Assembly: GCF_009740285.1 (NCBI RefSeq)
Contig: NZ_CP046566.1
Location: 1,732,501 to 1,796,500 of the forward strand
Origin: Phnomibacter ginsenosidimutans
Lineage (GTDB): Bacteria > Bacteroidota > Bacteroidia > Chitinophagales > Chitinophagaceae
Length of the DNA stretch: 64,000 nt
Direction: 5' to 3'
Below, piece by piece: positions 13,907 through 23,019 of the stretch. The position numbers were made by a program, and so were the translations under genes. Every line of letters starts with the position of its first letter. The first letter of the stretch is position 1. The notes under the pieces were generated by a model. It did not search any database. It had not been told where the DNA came from and saw only the letters and a list, made by a program, of their open reading frames with translations.

Positions 13907-14407
13907 TCAGCGATATTTGGACTGCCATAGCTGCCACATATTTTGTACGTCGTTGGCAAATACTTCAGCAACAGGTGCCTCAATTAATTGCCAACTGCCT
14001 TCGGCAATTTCTGCTTCCAGTTCGCCGGCATCCCAACCACAATAGCCAATCAAACATTTTACTTCCTGGCTACTGAGTTTGCCTGCCTTTAGTAAAGAAA
14101 CAATGGTTGCAAAATCGCCACCCGTAGCCAAACCTTCACAAATGGTAAAACTATTGGCCACCACATCAGGGCGGGAGTGGAGGCAGTACATCATGTCGCT
14201 TTGTACGGGGCCACCATTGTACAAAGGCTGCGCCGGACCATAGCGAAATTCCTGTAGCTCATTCAGGTTTCGTCCATGCAGTTGGTTGATGATAAACCCA
14301 ATGCAGCCATCGCCATTTACTTCTGTAATCACCAATATGGTTTGCTCAAAAAAAGTATCATCGAGCAAGGGCGTACTCAACAAAAACTGACCGGGGCGAA
14401 TGTGCAT
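13907..14407 (-). CDS. YqgE/AlgH family protein
   Basis: A 166-residue soluble protein of the YqgE/AlgH (DUF179) family. The start IRPGQFLLSTPLLDDTFFEQ, the central GFIINQLHGRNLNEL and YNGGPVQSD, and the late IGYCGWDAGELEAEI are the family's recognisable segments. Its biochemical role is not established. It is monocistronic by spacing, with about 110-140 bp on each side. Confidence 0.9.
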   Translation of the reverse strand: MHIRPGQFLLSTPLLDDTFFEQTILVITEVNGDGCIGFIINQLHGRNLNELQEFRYGPAQPLYNGGPVQSDMMYCLHSRPDVVANSFTICEGLATGGDFATIVSLLKAGKLSSQEVKCLIGYCGWDAGELEAEIAEGSWQLIEAPVAEVFANDVQNMWQLWQSKYR

Positions 14408-14545
14408 ACAATTGCTTTATTGCCTAAAGGTAAGTGAGTAGCTGCCGAATGATTATGGGTAGTTTGGAGGACTATGAACTTACTTCAAAATTCTTTAGGA
14501 GTTGCCAGTGAAATAGGTGCAACGGCATCAAGAAAATAGAAATGG

Positions 14546-15154
14546 TTATTGCAGATAAAAGAAAACCGAAAGATTGAAAAACCTGTTTTTGGTGGTTGCA
14601 TTACCCGGGTCTTTGATCAAGTTTGTAAAACCATGGCTGTACCGGGCATTCAGGTCAACTTTTTTTGATAAGGCATAACCAACCACCACATTACCCGCTG
14701 CATCGAAAGGCTTGTAATGGGTAATATCAAAACTCCTGTTTTCAAAACCCGACAGTTTGGAAAAGACTTTGACACCAACACTCGGACCTGCTCCGAAATA
14801 GAGTTGCTGCAATTTGTATTGAAGAATTAAAGGCAATTCTATATACCCGATTTTTTCACGAACATTATAGCTTTTCAAATTGTCGTCTAGCAAAGTCATA
14901 CCTGCGCCAACAACAGAAAATGCAGGTTCGGCAGAAAGTGATAAGTGTTTTGAAAGCGTTGCTTTTACGAAACCGCCCAATTGATAACCCGGCATTGGTT
15001 TGGTATTTTGAATGGTGTTCGGCACTTGAGGAATGGACATGTTCTTCGTTTGATTCGCCACATTCAGGCCTGCTTTTAAACCATACTTAATTTGACCTTG
15101 GGCAATTAAGCCAAGCAGCAGATTTACCAAAACGATAATGAAAGACTTTTTCAT
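14546..15154 (-). CDS. PorT-like outer membrane beta-barrel protein
   Basis: A 202-residue protein with an N-terminal signal (MKKSFIIVLVNLLLGLIAQG) followed by alternating hydrophobic strands typical of the outer membrane beta-barrel / PorT family: IKYGLKAGLNVANQ, YQLGGFVKATLSKHLSLSAE, YIELPLILQYKL and a terminal FFNLSVFFYLQ ending in an aromatic. The open frame runs further upstream, but the ATG at 15154 directly precedes the signal peptide. The specific function is unknown; such proteins are numerous in Bacteroidota. Confidence 0.8.
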   Translation of the reverse strand: MKKSFIIVLVNLLLGLIAQGQIKYGLKAGLNVANQTKNMSIPQVPNTIQNTKPMPGYQLGGFVKATLSKHLSLSAEPAFSVVGAGMTLLDDNLKSYNVREKIGYIELPLILQYKLQQLYFGAGPSVGVKVFSKLSGFENRSFDITHYKPFDAAGNVVVGYALSKKVDLNARYSHGFTNLIKDPGNATTKNRFFNLSVFFYLQ

Positions 15155-15258
15155 AAGGAACGGTAGTGATGACCACTTAAAAGTATGCATTTCTACTTCA
15201 AATAGCCTACCGAAGTAATGCGTTGTCTTAACCACTTGTTGCACTTGTCTGAAAGCAA

Positions 15259-15290
15259 AAAGCCCGTTACCAAAAAAAGTAACGGGCTTT
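15259..15290 (-). terminator. Terminator of ahcY
   Basis: A perfect 12-bp stem AAAGCCCGTTAC / GTAACGGGCTTT lies 20 bp after the ahcY stop and is followed on the minus strand by TTTTGCTTTC. Confidence 0.8.
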
Positions 15291-15310
15291 GATTGTAGCT
15301 AATAATTAGA

Positions 15311-16636
15311 TTAGTAACGGTACATGTCCGACTTGAAAGGACCAACCTTGCTGATGCCGAGGTATTCGGCTTGAGCGTCGGTCAGTTCGTCCAGCTCAGC
15401 ACCCACTTTGGCCAGGTGCAGACGGGCTACTTTCTCATCGAGGTGCTTAGGCAGCACATATACTTTGTTTTCGTAATTGGCGTGGTTGGTCCACAGTTCA
15501 ATTTGCGCCAGTGTTTGGTTGCTAAAGCTGTTGCTCATTACAAACGATGGGTGACCAGTAGCGCAACCCAGGTTTACCAGGCGGCCTTCTGCCAGCAAAA
15601 TGATGTCTTTACCATCCACATTGTACAGGTCTACCTGTGGCTTGATGGTGTCTTTGGTATGACCGTAGTTGGTATTCAACCAGGCTACATCAATTTCAAT
15701 ATCGAAGTGGCCAATGTTGCACACAATGGTCTTGTCCTTCATGGCCTTGAAATGATCACCGGTAATGAGGTCGCGGCAGCCAGAAGCAGTTACCACAATG
15801 TCGGCTTCTTTTACAGCGTCCTTCATTTTCTTCACTTCAAAACCATCCATGGCAGCCTGCAGGGCGCAAATGGGGTCGATTTCGGTAACGATAACACGGG
15901 CACCGGCACCACGCAATGAAAGGGCAGAACCTTTACCTACGTCGCCATAACCACCTACAACGGCTACTTTACCCGCCATCATTACGTCGGTTGCACGACG
16001 GATCGCATCCACCAGACTTTCCTGGCAACCGTATTTGTTGTCGAACTTGCTCTTGGTTACGCTGTCGTTTACGTTGATTGCAGGAATGGGCAATGTGCCT
16101 TTGGCCATACGTTCGTACAAGCGGTGTACACCTGTTGTGGTTTCTTCGCTCAGGCCTTTGATGTTGGCAACGAGCTCAGGATATTTGTCGAACACCATGT
16201 TGGTGAGGTCGCCACCATCATCCAGAATCATGTTCAACGGACGATCGGCACCACCAAAAAACAGGGTCTGCTCAATACACCAATCGGCTTCTTCAATGGT
16301 TTGACCTTTCCAGGCAAATACACCCACGCCGGCAGCAGCAATTGCCGCAGCAGCCTGATCTTGTGTAGAGAAGATGTTACAGCTGCTCCACTTTACTTCG
16401 GCACCCAGGGCTACCAGGGTTTCGATGAGTACAGCAGTTTGGATGGTCATGTGCAGGCAACCGGCAATGCGGGCACCTTTGAGCGGCTGGCTGGCGCCAT
16501 ACTCTTCGCGGATGGCCATCAGACCGGGCATTTCGGCCTCAGCCAAACGGATTTCTTTGCGGCCCCACTCGGCGAGGCTAATATCTTTCACCTTGTAAGG
16601 AAGGCTGAAGTCAATAGTAGAAGCTAATGTTGACAT
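15311..16636 (-). CDS. ahcY: Adenosylhomocysteinase (S-adenosyl-L-homocysteine hydrolase)
   Basis: A 441-residue cytosolic enzyme that splits S-adenosylhomocysteine into adenosine and homocysteine, recycling the product of methyltransferases. Recognisable family segments are [27 protein letters not shown], the substrate/NAD lysine region [13 protein letters not shown], the NAD-binding loop [13 protein letters not shown], and the C-terminal end PFKSDMYRY. It is transcribed away from an Lrp/AsnC regulator, with a candidate promoter and overlapping inverted repeats between them. Confidence 0.97.
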   Translation of the reverse strand: MSTLASTIDFSLPYKVKDISLAEWGRKEIRLAEAEMPGLMAIREEYGASQPLKGARIAGCLHMTIQTAVLIETLVALGAEVKWSSCNIFSTQDQAAAAIAAAGVGVFAWKGQTIEEADWCIEQTLFFGGADRPLNMILDDGGDLTNMVFDKYPELVANIKGLSEETTTGVHRLYERMAKGTLPIPAINVNDSVTKSKFDNKYGCQESLVDAIRRATDVMMAGKVAVVGGYGDVGKGSALSLRGAGARVIVTEIDPICALQAAMDGFEVKKMKDAVKEADIVVTASGCRDLITGDHFKAMKDKTIVCNIGHFDIEIDVAWLNTNYGHTKDTIKPQVDLYNVDGKDIILLAEGRLVNLGCATGHPSFVMSNSFSNQTLAQIELWTNHANYENKVYVLPKHLDEKVARLHLAKVGAELDELTDAQAEYLGISKVGPFKSDMYRY

Positions 16637-16655
16637 AGGTTTTTAATTAGTGTTG

Positions 16656-16685
16656 CAAAAGTACACTGGTAGAATAATATTCCAA
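16656..16685 (-). promoter_or_regulatory. Bacteroidota-type promoter of ahcY
   Basis: On the minus strand a perfect -7 element TACTTTTG (16656-16663) is preceded, 19 bp upstream, by TTG (16683-16685), matching the TTTG / TAnnTTTG consensus. The start codon lies about 20 bp downstream. Confidence 0.65.
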
Positions 16686-16697
16686 CGATGTGGAATA
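16672..16697. promoter_or_regulatory. Candidate Lrp/AsnC operator between ahcY and its divergent regulator
   Basis: GAATAATATTC (16672-16682) is a palindrome, and TATTCCA / TGGAATA (16678-16697) is a perfect inverted repeat with a 6-bp gap. Three related half-sites therefore overlap the -33 region of the ahcY promoter. This is an arrangement expected for autoregulation by the adjacent Lrp-type gene, but binding is inferred. Confidence 0.5.
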
Positions 16698-16753
16698 ATA
16701 AAGGCAATGTGCCATGAAATGAGGATATTCGAAGGACAAATGACCTGTTTTAT

Positions 16754-17248
16754 ATGCCATTCAGCCCCAAAACAGAAAATTCCACTAACAGCGTGGTACT
16801 CGATGCCAAAGACCTGGCCATTTTGCAATTGCTGCAAGACAATGCCCGCATTACCGTGAAGGAAATTTCGGAGAAAATACACCTGAGCACTACCCCTGTG
16901 CACGAACGCATCAAACGCATGGAAGAAAGCGGCGTTATCCGCCAATACGTAACCCTGCTGGATGCAGAAAAAGTGCGTAAAGGCCTGACCGTTATTTGCT
17001 ATGTAAGCCTGAAGCAACACAGCAAAGAAGCGGGCAGCAAATTCATCCAATCCATTTTACAAATGCCCGAAGTGGTGGAGTGCTACAACATTAGCGGCGA
17101 GTTCGACTTCATGCTCAAAATTGTGGCTGAAAACATGAACAGCTACTACGACTTCCATGTCAACAAGCTGGGCGAAGTAGACAACATGGGCAATATCCAA
17201 AGTGTATTTGTGATGGGGGTTATTAAGCAAACGCACCGGTTGGTGTAG
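16754..17248 (+). CDS. Lrp/AsnC family transcriptional regulator
   Basis: A 164-residue regulator. Residues about 17-77 form the winged helix-turn-helix (DLAILQLLQDNARITVKEIS, then STTPVHERIKRMEESGVIRQY). The rest is the RAM ligand-binding/oligomerisation domain (VECYNISGEFDFMLKIVAE). Such proteins sense amino acids or related small molecules and often act on the neighbouring gene. Being divergent from ahcY, it may respond to a methionine-cycle metabolite; that link is inference. The N-terminus before the HTH is slightly longer than usual, but no better ATG is present. Confidence 0.93.
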   Translation: MPFSPKTENSTNSVVLDAKDLAILQLLQDNARITVKEISEKIHLSTTPVHERIKRMEESGVIRQYVTLLDAEKVRKGLTVICYVSLKQHSKEAGSKFIQSILQMPEVVECYNISGEFDFMLKIVAENMNSYYDFHVNKLGEVDNMGNIQSVFVMGVIKQTHRLV

Positions 17249-17330
17249 GCGAGAGTTGGTAGGTTAATAGGTTGGAAAGTTCACAAGTTTACTGATTCCA
17301 AAGTGCACAAGTTGGTAGCTTTTGAGAGCA

Positions 17331-17355
17331 GTCATGCTGACGCAGGAAGCATCTC
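17331..17355. repeat. Dispersed intergenic repeat fragment
   Basis: The segment GTCATGCTGACGCAGGAAGC followed by ATCTC resembles a short intergenic element I recall from other Bacteroidota genomes. The preceding 80 bp are low-complexity (repeated AGTT/GGTAG words) and hold no gene. Confidence 0.35.
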
Positions 17356-17391
17356 ATCAGATGTATATTGAAGTGAAATGAGCAACACTTG

Positions 17392-17440
17392 AATACGCCC
17401 AATGGCGTATTGTTGGGGAGTAGGGGTAAGGGTACTTTAG
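17392..17440 (+). promoter_or_regulatory. Candidate promoter with an adjacent perfect inverted repeat
   Basis: AATACGCC-CAAT-GGCGTATT (17392-17411) is a perfect 8-bp inverted repeat. It touches a TTG at 17410 or 17413, which is 20 or 17 bp before TACTTTAG (17433-17440), close to the -7 consensus. The gene starts at 17463. The repeat may be an operator for the beta-helix/T9SS pair. Confidence 0.45.
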
Positions 17441-17462
17441 CCATCTAAATATTCCTTCCCCC

Positions 17463-18554
17463 ATGAAAGCAATCTTACTCTCACTTACTTTTTTTGGCAT
17501 GGCCGCCACTGCGCTGGCCACGGTGCATACAGTAAGCAACGATCCTGCCACAGTAGCCCAATTCAGTAATCTGCAAACGGCAATAGATGCAGCAGCTTCC
17601 GGCGATACGCTTTTTGTACATGGTTCGCCTACTATTTACACAGGTGTTACCTGGGCCGATAAAAAGCTGGTAATTATAGGGCCGGGTTTTGCCCCCGATA
17701 AAGAGTTGACAGCAACCGCAAAAATTGCCGGCATTACCATCCGCAATACAGCCGCCGATGGCTCTTCCAGTGGCACAGAACTAAATGGATTGGTGCTGAC
17801 AGGACAACTTAATGTGTCCGATGGATTTTCAGGTTCGCAGCCCGTTAATAACCTGCTGATTCAACGCTGTGAATTTAAAAGCACTTTACGAATTGGGACT
17901 GCTGGCGGTGGCTATGGCAACTACTTATTCGAAGGCAACTACTTCAATGGTTCTGGTGTCGACAACGGTAATCAGTCGGGTAGCACCTTCAGCAATTTTA
18001 TCTGGCGCAACAATGTTTTCCGCAATGCTCTCAATGGTCGCTGTTTCGGATTTTTTGAAAATACAGCCAACATGTTGGTTGATCACAATCTATTTTACAC
18101 ATCCAATTCATCATTGACTGTTTTTGTAACCTGTTCTAGTTTTCTTGTAACGAATAATGTATTTCTGAAATCAAACGCAGCAGGAGCCAGCAACAGTGTA
18201 TTCAACAACAACCTCACTTTTAATACCCCCAACAATACCCCCTGGGCGGTAAACAACAACGTTGATGGTGGCGGCAATGTCAGCAACCTCGACCCGCAAA
18301 TGGCCGATCAAACCAACATTAATAACGGGGTCGATAATCCGTTGTTAGATTTTACCATAGCTGCGGGTCCTGCCAATGCCAGCGGTAGCGATGGCAAAGA
18401 CATGGGCCTGTTGTTTGATGCTACAAGTACAGCCAACTGGGCTAATAGCCGCAACAGCCGATTACCGAGGGTTACAAAAATGAATATTCTCAATCCTACA
18501 GTAGCACCCAATGGTACACTCAATGTGCAGGTAGAAGCCAAAGTGAGCAACTAA
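17463..18554 (+). CDS. Secreted right-handed beta-helix (pectate-lyase-like fold) protein
   Basis: A 363-residue protein with a signal peptide (FFGMAATALA) followed by a repetitive, Asn-rich region typical of parallel beta-helix proteins: the start VAQFSNLQTAIDAAASGDTL is the usual cap, and rungs such as NFIWRNNVFRNALNGR and FLVTNNVFLKSNA follow. No catalytic residues can be assigned with confidence, so it may be a polysaccharide lyase relative or a structural/adhesive surface protein. No T9SS sorting domain is seen. It is 28 bp upstream of the repeat-containing T9SS gene and probably cotranscribed with it. Confidence 0.75.
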   Translation: MKAILLSLTFFGMAATALATVHTVSNDPATVAQFSNLQTAIDAAASGDTLFVHGSPTIYTGVTWADKKLVIIGPGFAPDKELTATAKIAGITIRNTAADGSSSGTELNGLVLTGQLNVSDGFSGSQPVNNLLIQRCEFKSTLRIGTAGGGYGNYLFEGNYFNGSGVDNGNQSGSTFSNFIWRNNVFRNALNGRCFGFFENTANMLVDHNLFYTSNSSLTVFVTCSSFLVTNNVFLKSNAAGASNSVFNNNLTFNTPNNTPWAVNNNVDGGGNVSNLDPQMADQTNINNGVDNPLLDFTIAAGPANASGSDGKDMGLLFDATSTANWANSRNSRLPRVTKMNILNPTVAPNGTLNVQVEAKVSN

Positions 18555-18582
18555 TCCATTTTTCACACATCAATTTTTGAGG

Positions 18583-20086
18583 ATGAAATATACATGGATT
18601 AGCATGTGTCTGCTGTTGTTATGGACAGGCACAGCTCAAGCCCAAACCATTGTCGGCGGTGAGTTTTTTTTCGATCAAGATCCGGGAGTGGGCAATGCCG
18701 TGCCGGTGAGTGTAACTGCTTGCTGCACAAATCAATCAGCAAGTAAGTGTGCCCATCGGAGCATTGCCAGAAGGCTTTCACAGTTTGAGCATGCGGTTTA
18801 AATCCAATGCCGGCCACTGGGGACAATACACACAGCGGTTGGTGTACGTGTTAGCTACAGGTAGTTCGTTAGTGAGCAATCTTGCTGCCGCAGAATATTT
18901 TATTGATACCGATCCTGGCTTGGGCAATGGACAAAGCTTTGCAATTGGCAGCGGCAGCACTGTAAGCACGTTATTAAATATTTCACTCAATGGTTTGAGT
19001 GAAGGATTTCATACACTGGCCATCCGGTTTAAAGATGCTTCGGGAAAATGGGCGTTGTATTCACAGCGGATGTTTTATGTGGCTACTAATGCAAATACGG
19101 CAGCCAATATTGTTGCAGGTGAATACCTGATAGATGCTGACCCCGGAGTAAGCATTGCTACACCTGTGGCTGTAACCATTACGCCCGGCGCTACAGTGGC
19201 TACGTTGATCGATGTTCCTGTGGCAGGTTTGTCGGAAGGCTTTCATACACTGGCTTTGCGTTTTAAAAATGCCGACGGTGTATGGGGTGCGTATTCACAG
19301 CGGCTGTTTTACATTACACCATCGGCCTTGGCTACGGGCAATATTGTGGCTGCCGAATATTTTATTGATACCGACCCCGGTATTGGCTTGGGGGTTAATT
19401 TACCAGTGCCTGCACCTACACCAACCATTGCCGGCAATTTTGCTGTTGCTGTTCCGGCAGTGCTTTCAAACGGACAACATTTTTTGTTTGTTCGGGTGAA
19501 GGATGAACAGCAACGCTGGAGCATGTATGCCATGGATACTTTTACGGTGAACAATGCATTGCCCGTAACTGGCATGACACTGCAAGCCAGCTGGCAAAAC
19601 AATCAGGCATTGCTCTCTTGGCATACACTTACCGAAACCAACAGCCGGTATTTTGACATTGAAAGAAGTGCCGATGCCATCCATTATCAGCGGGTTGGTA
19701 AAGTGCCTGCAGCAGGTAATAGTGTGCAAAAAAGACAATATCAGTTTATTGATGAAAGTGCACAGGCTGGTGTACGTTACTACCGGTTGAAACAATTGGA
19801 TATGGATGGCGCATTTGAGTATAGCAATGTGGTGATACTGGCAAATACACAAGCGAACACAAACCTGCAAGCCATGCCCAATCCGGCAAGTAATCAGGTG
19901 CGGTTTGCTATTCCGGCCAGTAATCAGAAGTTGGTGTTTTCCGTGTACGATGCTGGCGGAAAATTCGTTTTCGCCACCTCATCAGCCCAACCTGTACTGG
20001 ATGTGCGAAGCCTTGCAGCCGGTACTTATTTTGTAACCATTACCGATGGCCTACAGCATTGGCAGGCAAGGGTTGTAAAGCAGTAG
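18583..20086 (+). pseudogene. Four-repeat T9SS-sorted surface protein, interrupted by one apparent frameshift
   Basis: The coding sequence begins with a signal peptide (MKYTWISMCLLLLWTGTAQA) and, after correction, would encode about 500 residues. Four tandem repeats of about 75-80 residues each open with a motif like AEYFIDTDPGLGNG and close with EGFHTLAIRFKD...WALYSQRMFYV. A fibronectin-like module and a T9SS sorting domain (AMPNPASNQVRFAI...LAAGTYFVTI) follow. Frame is lost at 18720-18721. Removing one T (GCTTGCTGCA to GCTGCTGCA) joins both halves and makes repeat 1 the same length as repeat 3 in that stretch. A sequencing error is likely, so the gene may be intact. Confidence 0.75.
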
Positions 20087-20156
20087 ATTCTGATTTGCGA
20101 TTAGTAATTAGGGATTTGTAATTAGTAAATAGTAGTACTTCAAGAAATGATTATAT

Positions 20157-20190
20157 ACAACAGGCCCCGATGAAAATCGGGGCCTGTTGT
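20157..20190. terminator. Bidirectional terminator between convergent genes
   Basis: A perfect stem ACAACAGGCCCCGA / TCGGGGCCTGTTGT with a TGAAAA loop lies between the T9SS repeat gene and the convergent TonB receptor gene. Confidence 0.7.
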
Positions 20191-20220
20191 ATTAACCTGA
20201 TATTAAATGCCTTCATACTA

Positions 20221-20288
20221 ACATCTGTCATCTAACATCTAACATCTAAACTGTCAACTACCAACCATCAACCATCAACTATGAACTA
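20221..20288. repeat. Low-complexity direct repeats (CATCTAA, ACCATCA)
   Basis: Short words CATCTAA and ACCATCA recur several times in a row, ending at the 3' end of the TonB receptor gene. A similar CAACTCATCAAC-type stretch occurs at about 1975-2040. No gene or fold is apparent. Confidence 0.4.
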
Positions 20289-22816
20289 TCCTTCCCCGCC
20301 ACCTTCGCCATCGCCGCCTTCCCGGCGTTTGAAAATCTGCAGGTCTTTGTTGCCAAAACGATAGCTGAACGTAAGGCGAATGGTCCGCACATTCCAACGA
20401 CGATAGGAGTCCTGATAAAAACGATCGGTATCGGTAATGGTACCCATAATGCGACTATTGAACACGTCCTGCACATTGAACGTCAATGTGCCTGCGTTAT
20501 TCTTCAGGAAATCTTTGCGAATGGCAAAGTCCATGGATTGTTGCGCTTTCATGCGTCCTTGTGGTATCACTCTCGGGCTCTCGTATTCACCCATCAGTTG
20601 AAAGGAAATATTGTTGAGCAACTTGCTGTCCGGCTTCACAATTTTATAGTTCATGGTTAACCGTGCATTCCAGTTGAAGCCGTAATTGTTCAGGTTAATG
20701 TTGTTGACTGTTGCTTTTACATCTCTGTACTGAAAGTTGAGGTTGGGCGAAATGTCGAAGGCCGGTGAAAACTTGTGCTGCCAGGTCAGTTCGAGGCCGC
20801 TGCGGTTGGTGCGGTCGGCATTGATGAATGTGGATACCAATGCAGTTGGTGTGATGCCTGCACTGCTGAGTTGTGCCAGCAATTCGCTTCCAATGGTATC
20901 CGTAAACTGTGTGATGTCTTGCGTATTGTTTCTGTAATAGGCAGAAATCAAAAAGTTGCCTTTGTCATACACCCGGTTGTAGTTTACTTCAAAGCTGTTG
21001 GTAAACTCTGGTTGCAAAGCGGGGTTGCCCTTGCGTATGTTTTGCGGATCGCTGATATCGGTGTACGGATTGATTTGCCAGAAATTGGGCCGGCGAATGC
21101 GGCGGCTGAAATTGATTTGCAAATCGTGACCTTCTTTCAGTTGGTAAGTGAGGTACAAACTAGGGAAGAAAGCATTCCAGATACCGCTGCTTTTGTTGGG
21201 ATAAGTGTAGCCAAATTTTTGGGCACTGTCTTTCAGTTCGCCATCAAATTTGGAATACTCAAAACGCAGACCCGCCTGGTATTTCCAGCGTTTGCCCAAG
21301 GCATTGCTGTAGTTGCCATACACGGCGTTAATCATTTCTTTAAAACCATAATTGTTGCTCAGCGGCAATTTGGTATTGCCACTGTTGGCTACGCTAAATA
21401 CATCCAACTTATCGTTGCTGATGTTGTGATAGCTGCGGGCTCCCAGTTCCAGCTTGCTGTTTTCGCTGATGGGATTGACATAGTCTGTTTGAAACGTGTA
21501 CTGACGGCCATTGCCCACACCTTCGTTGCGTACCAGCACTGCTGCGCCATTGGCATTGCCATCGGCAAAATAAAGTTGGTTGCTGATGTCGTTGGCGCCG
21601 CCATTGGTGCCGCCGTTGTAGGTGAAATCGGCCGTCCATTCTTTTCCTTCTTTGGCAAAAGTGCGGCGGTAGTTCACCTGTGTGTTTTGGCGTTTAAAAC
21701 CAAAGTAATCATTGTTATAACGGATGCCTGTTTGTGTCAATTGCCGGTTGGCATCGTAGTAGTTTTGGTCTTGTATTTCTTCAAAACCAAAACGACCATC
21801 TACAAAACCCTGGCTCACACTGATGGAGTTCATGTCATCCATGAAATAATCGAGCCCGAAGCGGCCGGAAGTAAACCTGCGGCTGCGGTCACTTTCGGTA
21901 CGCTGGTTGAAGTAGGAGCTGGCTTGTCCGTTTTGCTTGTTGGTACGATCGGCCTTGCTGATGGCCGTGCCGCCACTACGGTTGTAACTGCCGCTGGCAA
22001 AAAGTTGAGCTTGCCCTGGCGGTAGTTGATGCTCACATTGCTGTTGAACACTTTGGGAACACCGCCACCAATAGAAGCCGTGCCGTTCATGCCATTGCGC
22101 CGGCTCTTCTTCAACACCACATTAATGATGCCGCCGGTGCTGCCGGCATCGTACTTGGCCGAAGGGTTGGTAATGACTTCTACTTTTTCAATATCGTCGC
22201 TGGGTATTTGCTCCAGTGTGAGAATAGTGGGGCGGCCATCTACAAAAATTTGTGGTGAGCTGTTGCGCAGCTGCACGTTGCCATTCACATCTACATTCAG
22301 GCCGGGTATGGTACGCATCAAATCGACAGCGGTTCCGCCTTTGCTCACAATGCTGGCTTCCGCATTAAAAATGCGGCGATCTACGCCCAGCTGCATGAAA
22401 GGCTTTTTGGCAGTTACCACCACATTGCCCAGTTGGTTGCTGGCTTCGGTAAGGGTGTAGCTGCCGGCTTTGAGCTGGCCGCTGCCCGTGAGCCACACAA
22501 TGGGTTCGAGCACAGTGGTAAAACCAATGAGGCTGATTTCTATTTGCATGGCTTCGGAAGCCACGGCTTTTACCGTAAACTCACCCAACTTATTGCTAAT
22601 GCCTACAGCAGAAAAAGTATCTGTCTTGGTTTCATTTTTTACAAGTGTGTACACCGACACCGTGGCGGCTTCCAGTGGTTTGCCATTGCTACCTTTCACC
22701 GTACCACTTACCAGTACGGTTTGTTTTTGAGCCACGGCCAACAAGCTGCTACACAACATTACAAACAGGAAAAACCAACGGCTGCTAACGATGGAGCGGG
22801 AGTGAAAATGCGTCAT
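20286..22816 (-). pseudogene. TonB-dependent receptor (outer membrane beta-barrel family), split by one apparent frameshift
   Basis: Once joined, about 843 residues: signal peptide (FFLFVMLCSSLLAVAQ), carboxypeptidase-regulatory-like domain (VSGTVKGSNGKPLEAATVSV), plug (FVDGRPTILTLEQIPSDDIE, STGGIINVVLKK) and an OMP_b-brl_3-type barrel. The reading frame breaks at 21999-22003. There the plus-strand A5 run, if it were A6, would turn KLNFLPAAVTT into KLNFFASGSYNRSGG and run directly into the downstream frame (LDYFMDDMNSIS). The substrate is unknown; the neighbours do not point to one. The ATG at 22816 was chosen because it directly precedes the signal peptide. Confidence 0.8.
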
Positions 22817-22954
22817 TTGAAAAAACATGCTGTATCGGACGATGATTGTGTTGCTATCCAGTACACACAAGCTGTTAAAGTGTTTGGCAAATGGCCAAAA
22901 AAATCCCCGCTTACGCAGGGATTCACTGTAAAGAAATTTTTTGATAAGCCACTA

Positions 22955-22999
22955 ATTCACAGATTGCGATAGCAATTATTATCCGGATAATCTGTGAAT
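22955..22999. repeat. Intergenic inverted repeat, ATTCACAGATT arms
   Basis: ATTCACAGATT (22955-22965) and AATCTGTGAAT (22989-22999) form perfect 11-bp arms. The right end, AATCTGTGAATCTGCGGC, resembles AATCTGCGCATCTGTGGC at 37841-37858, suggesting a dispersed family. Confidence 0.5.
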
Positions 23000-23019
23000 C
23001 TGCGGCCCCGAACTTTTGC

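Noticed and set aside
20775-22025. 416-codon frame antisense to the TonB receptor
   Set aside because: It spans both halves of the receptor on the other strand, with Ile/Val/Ala-rich meaningless sequence; it is a shadow of the real gene.
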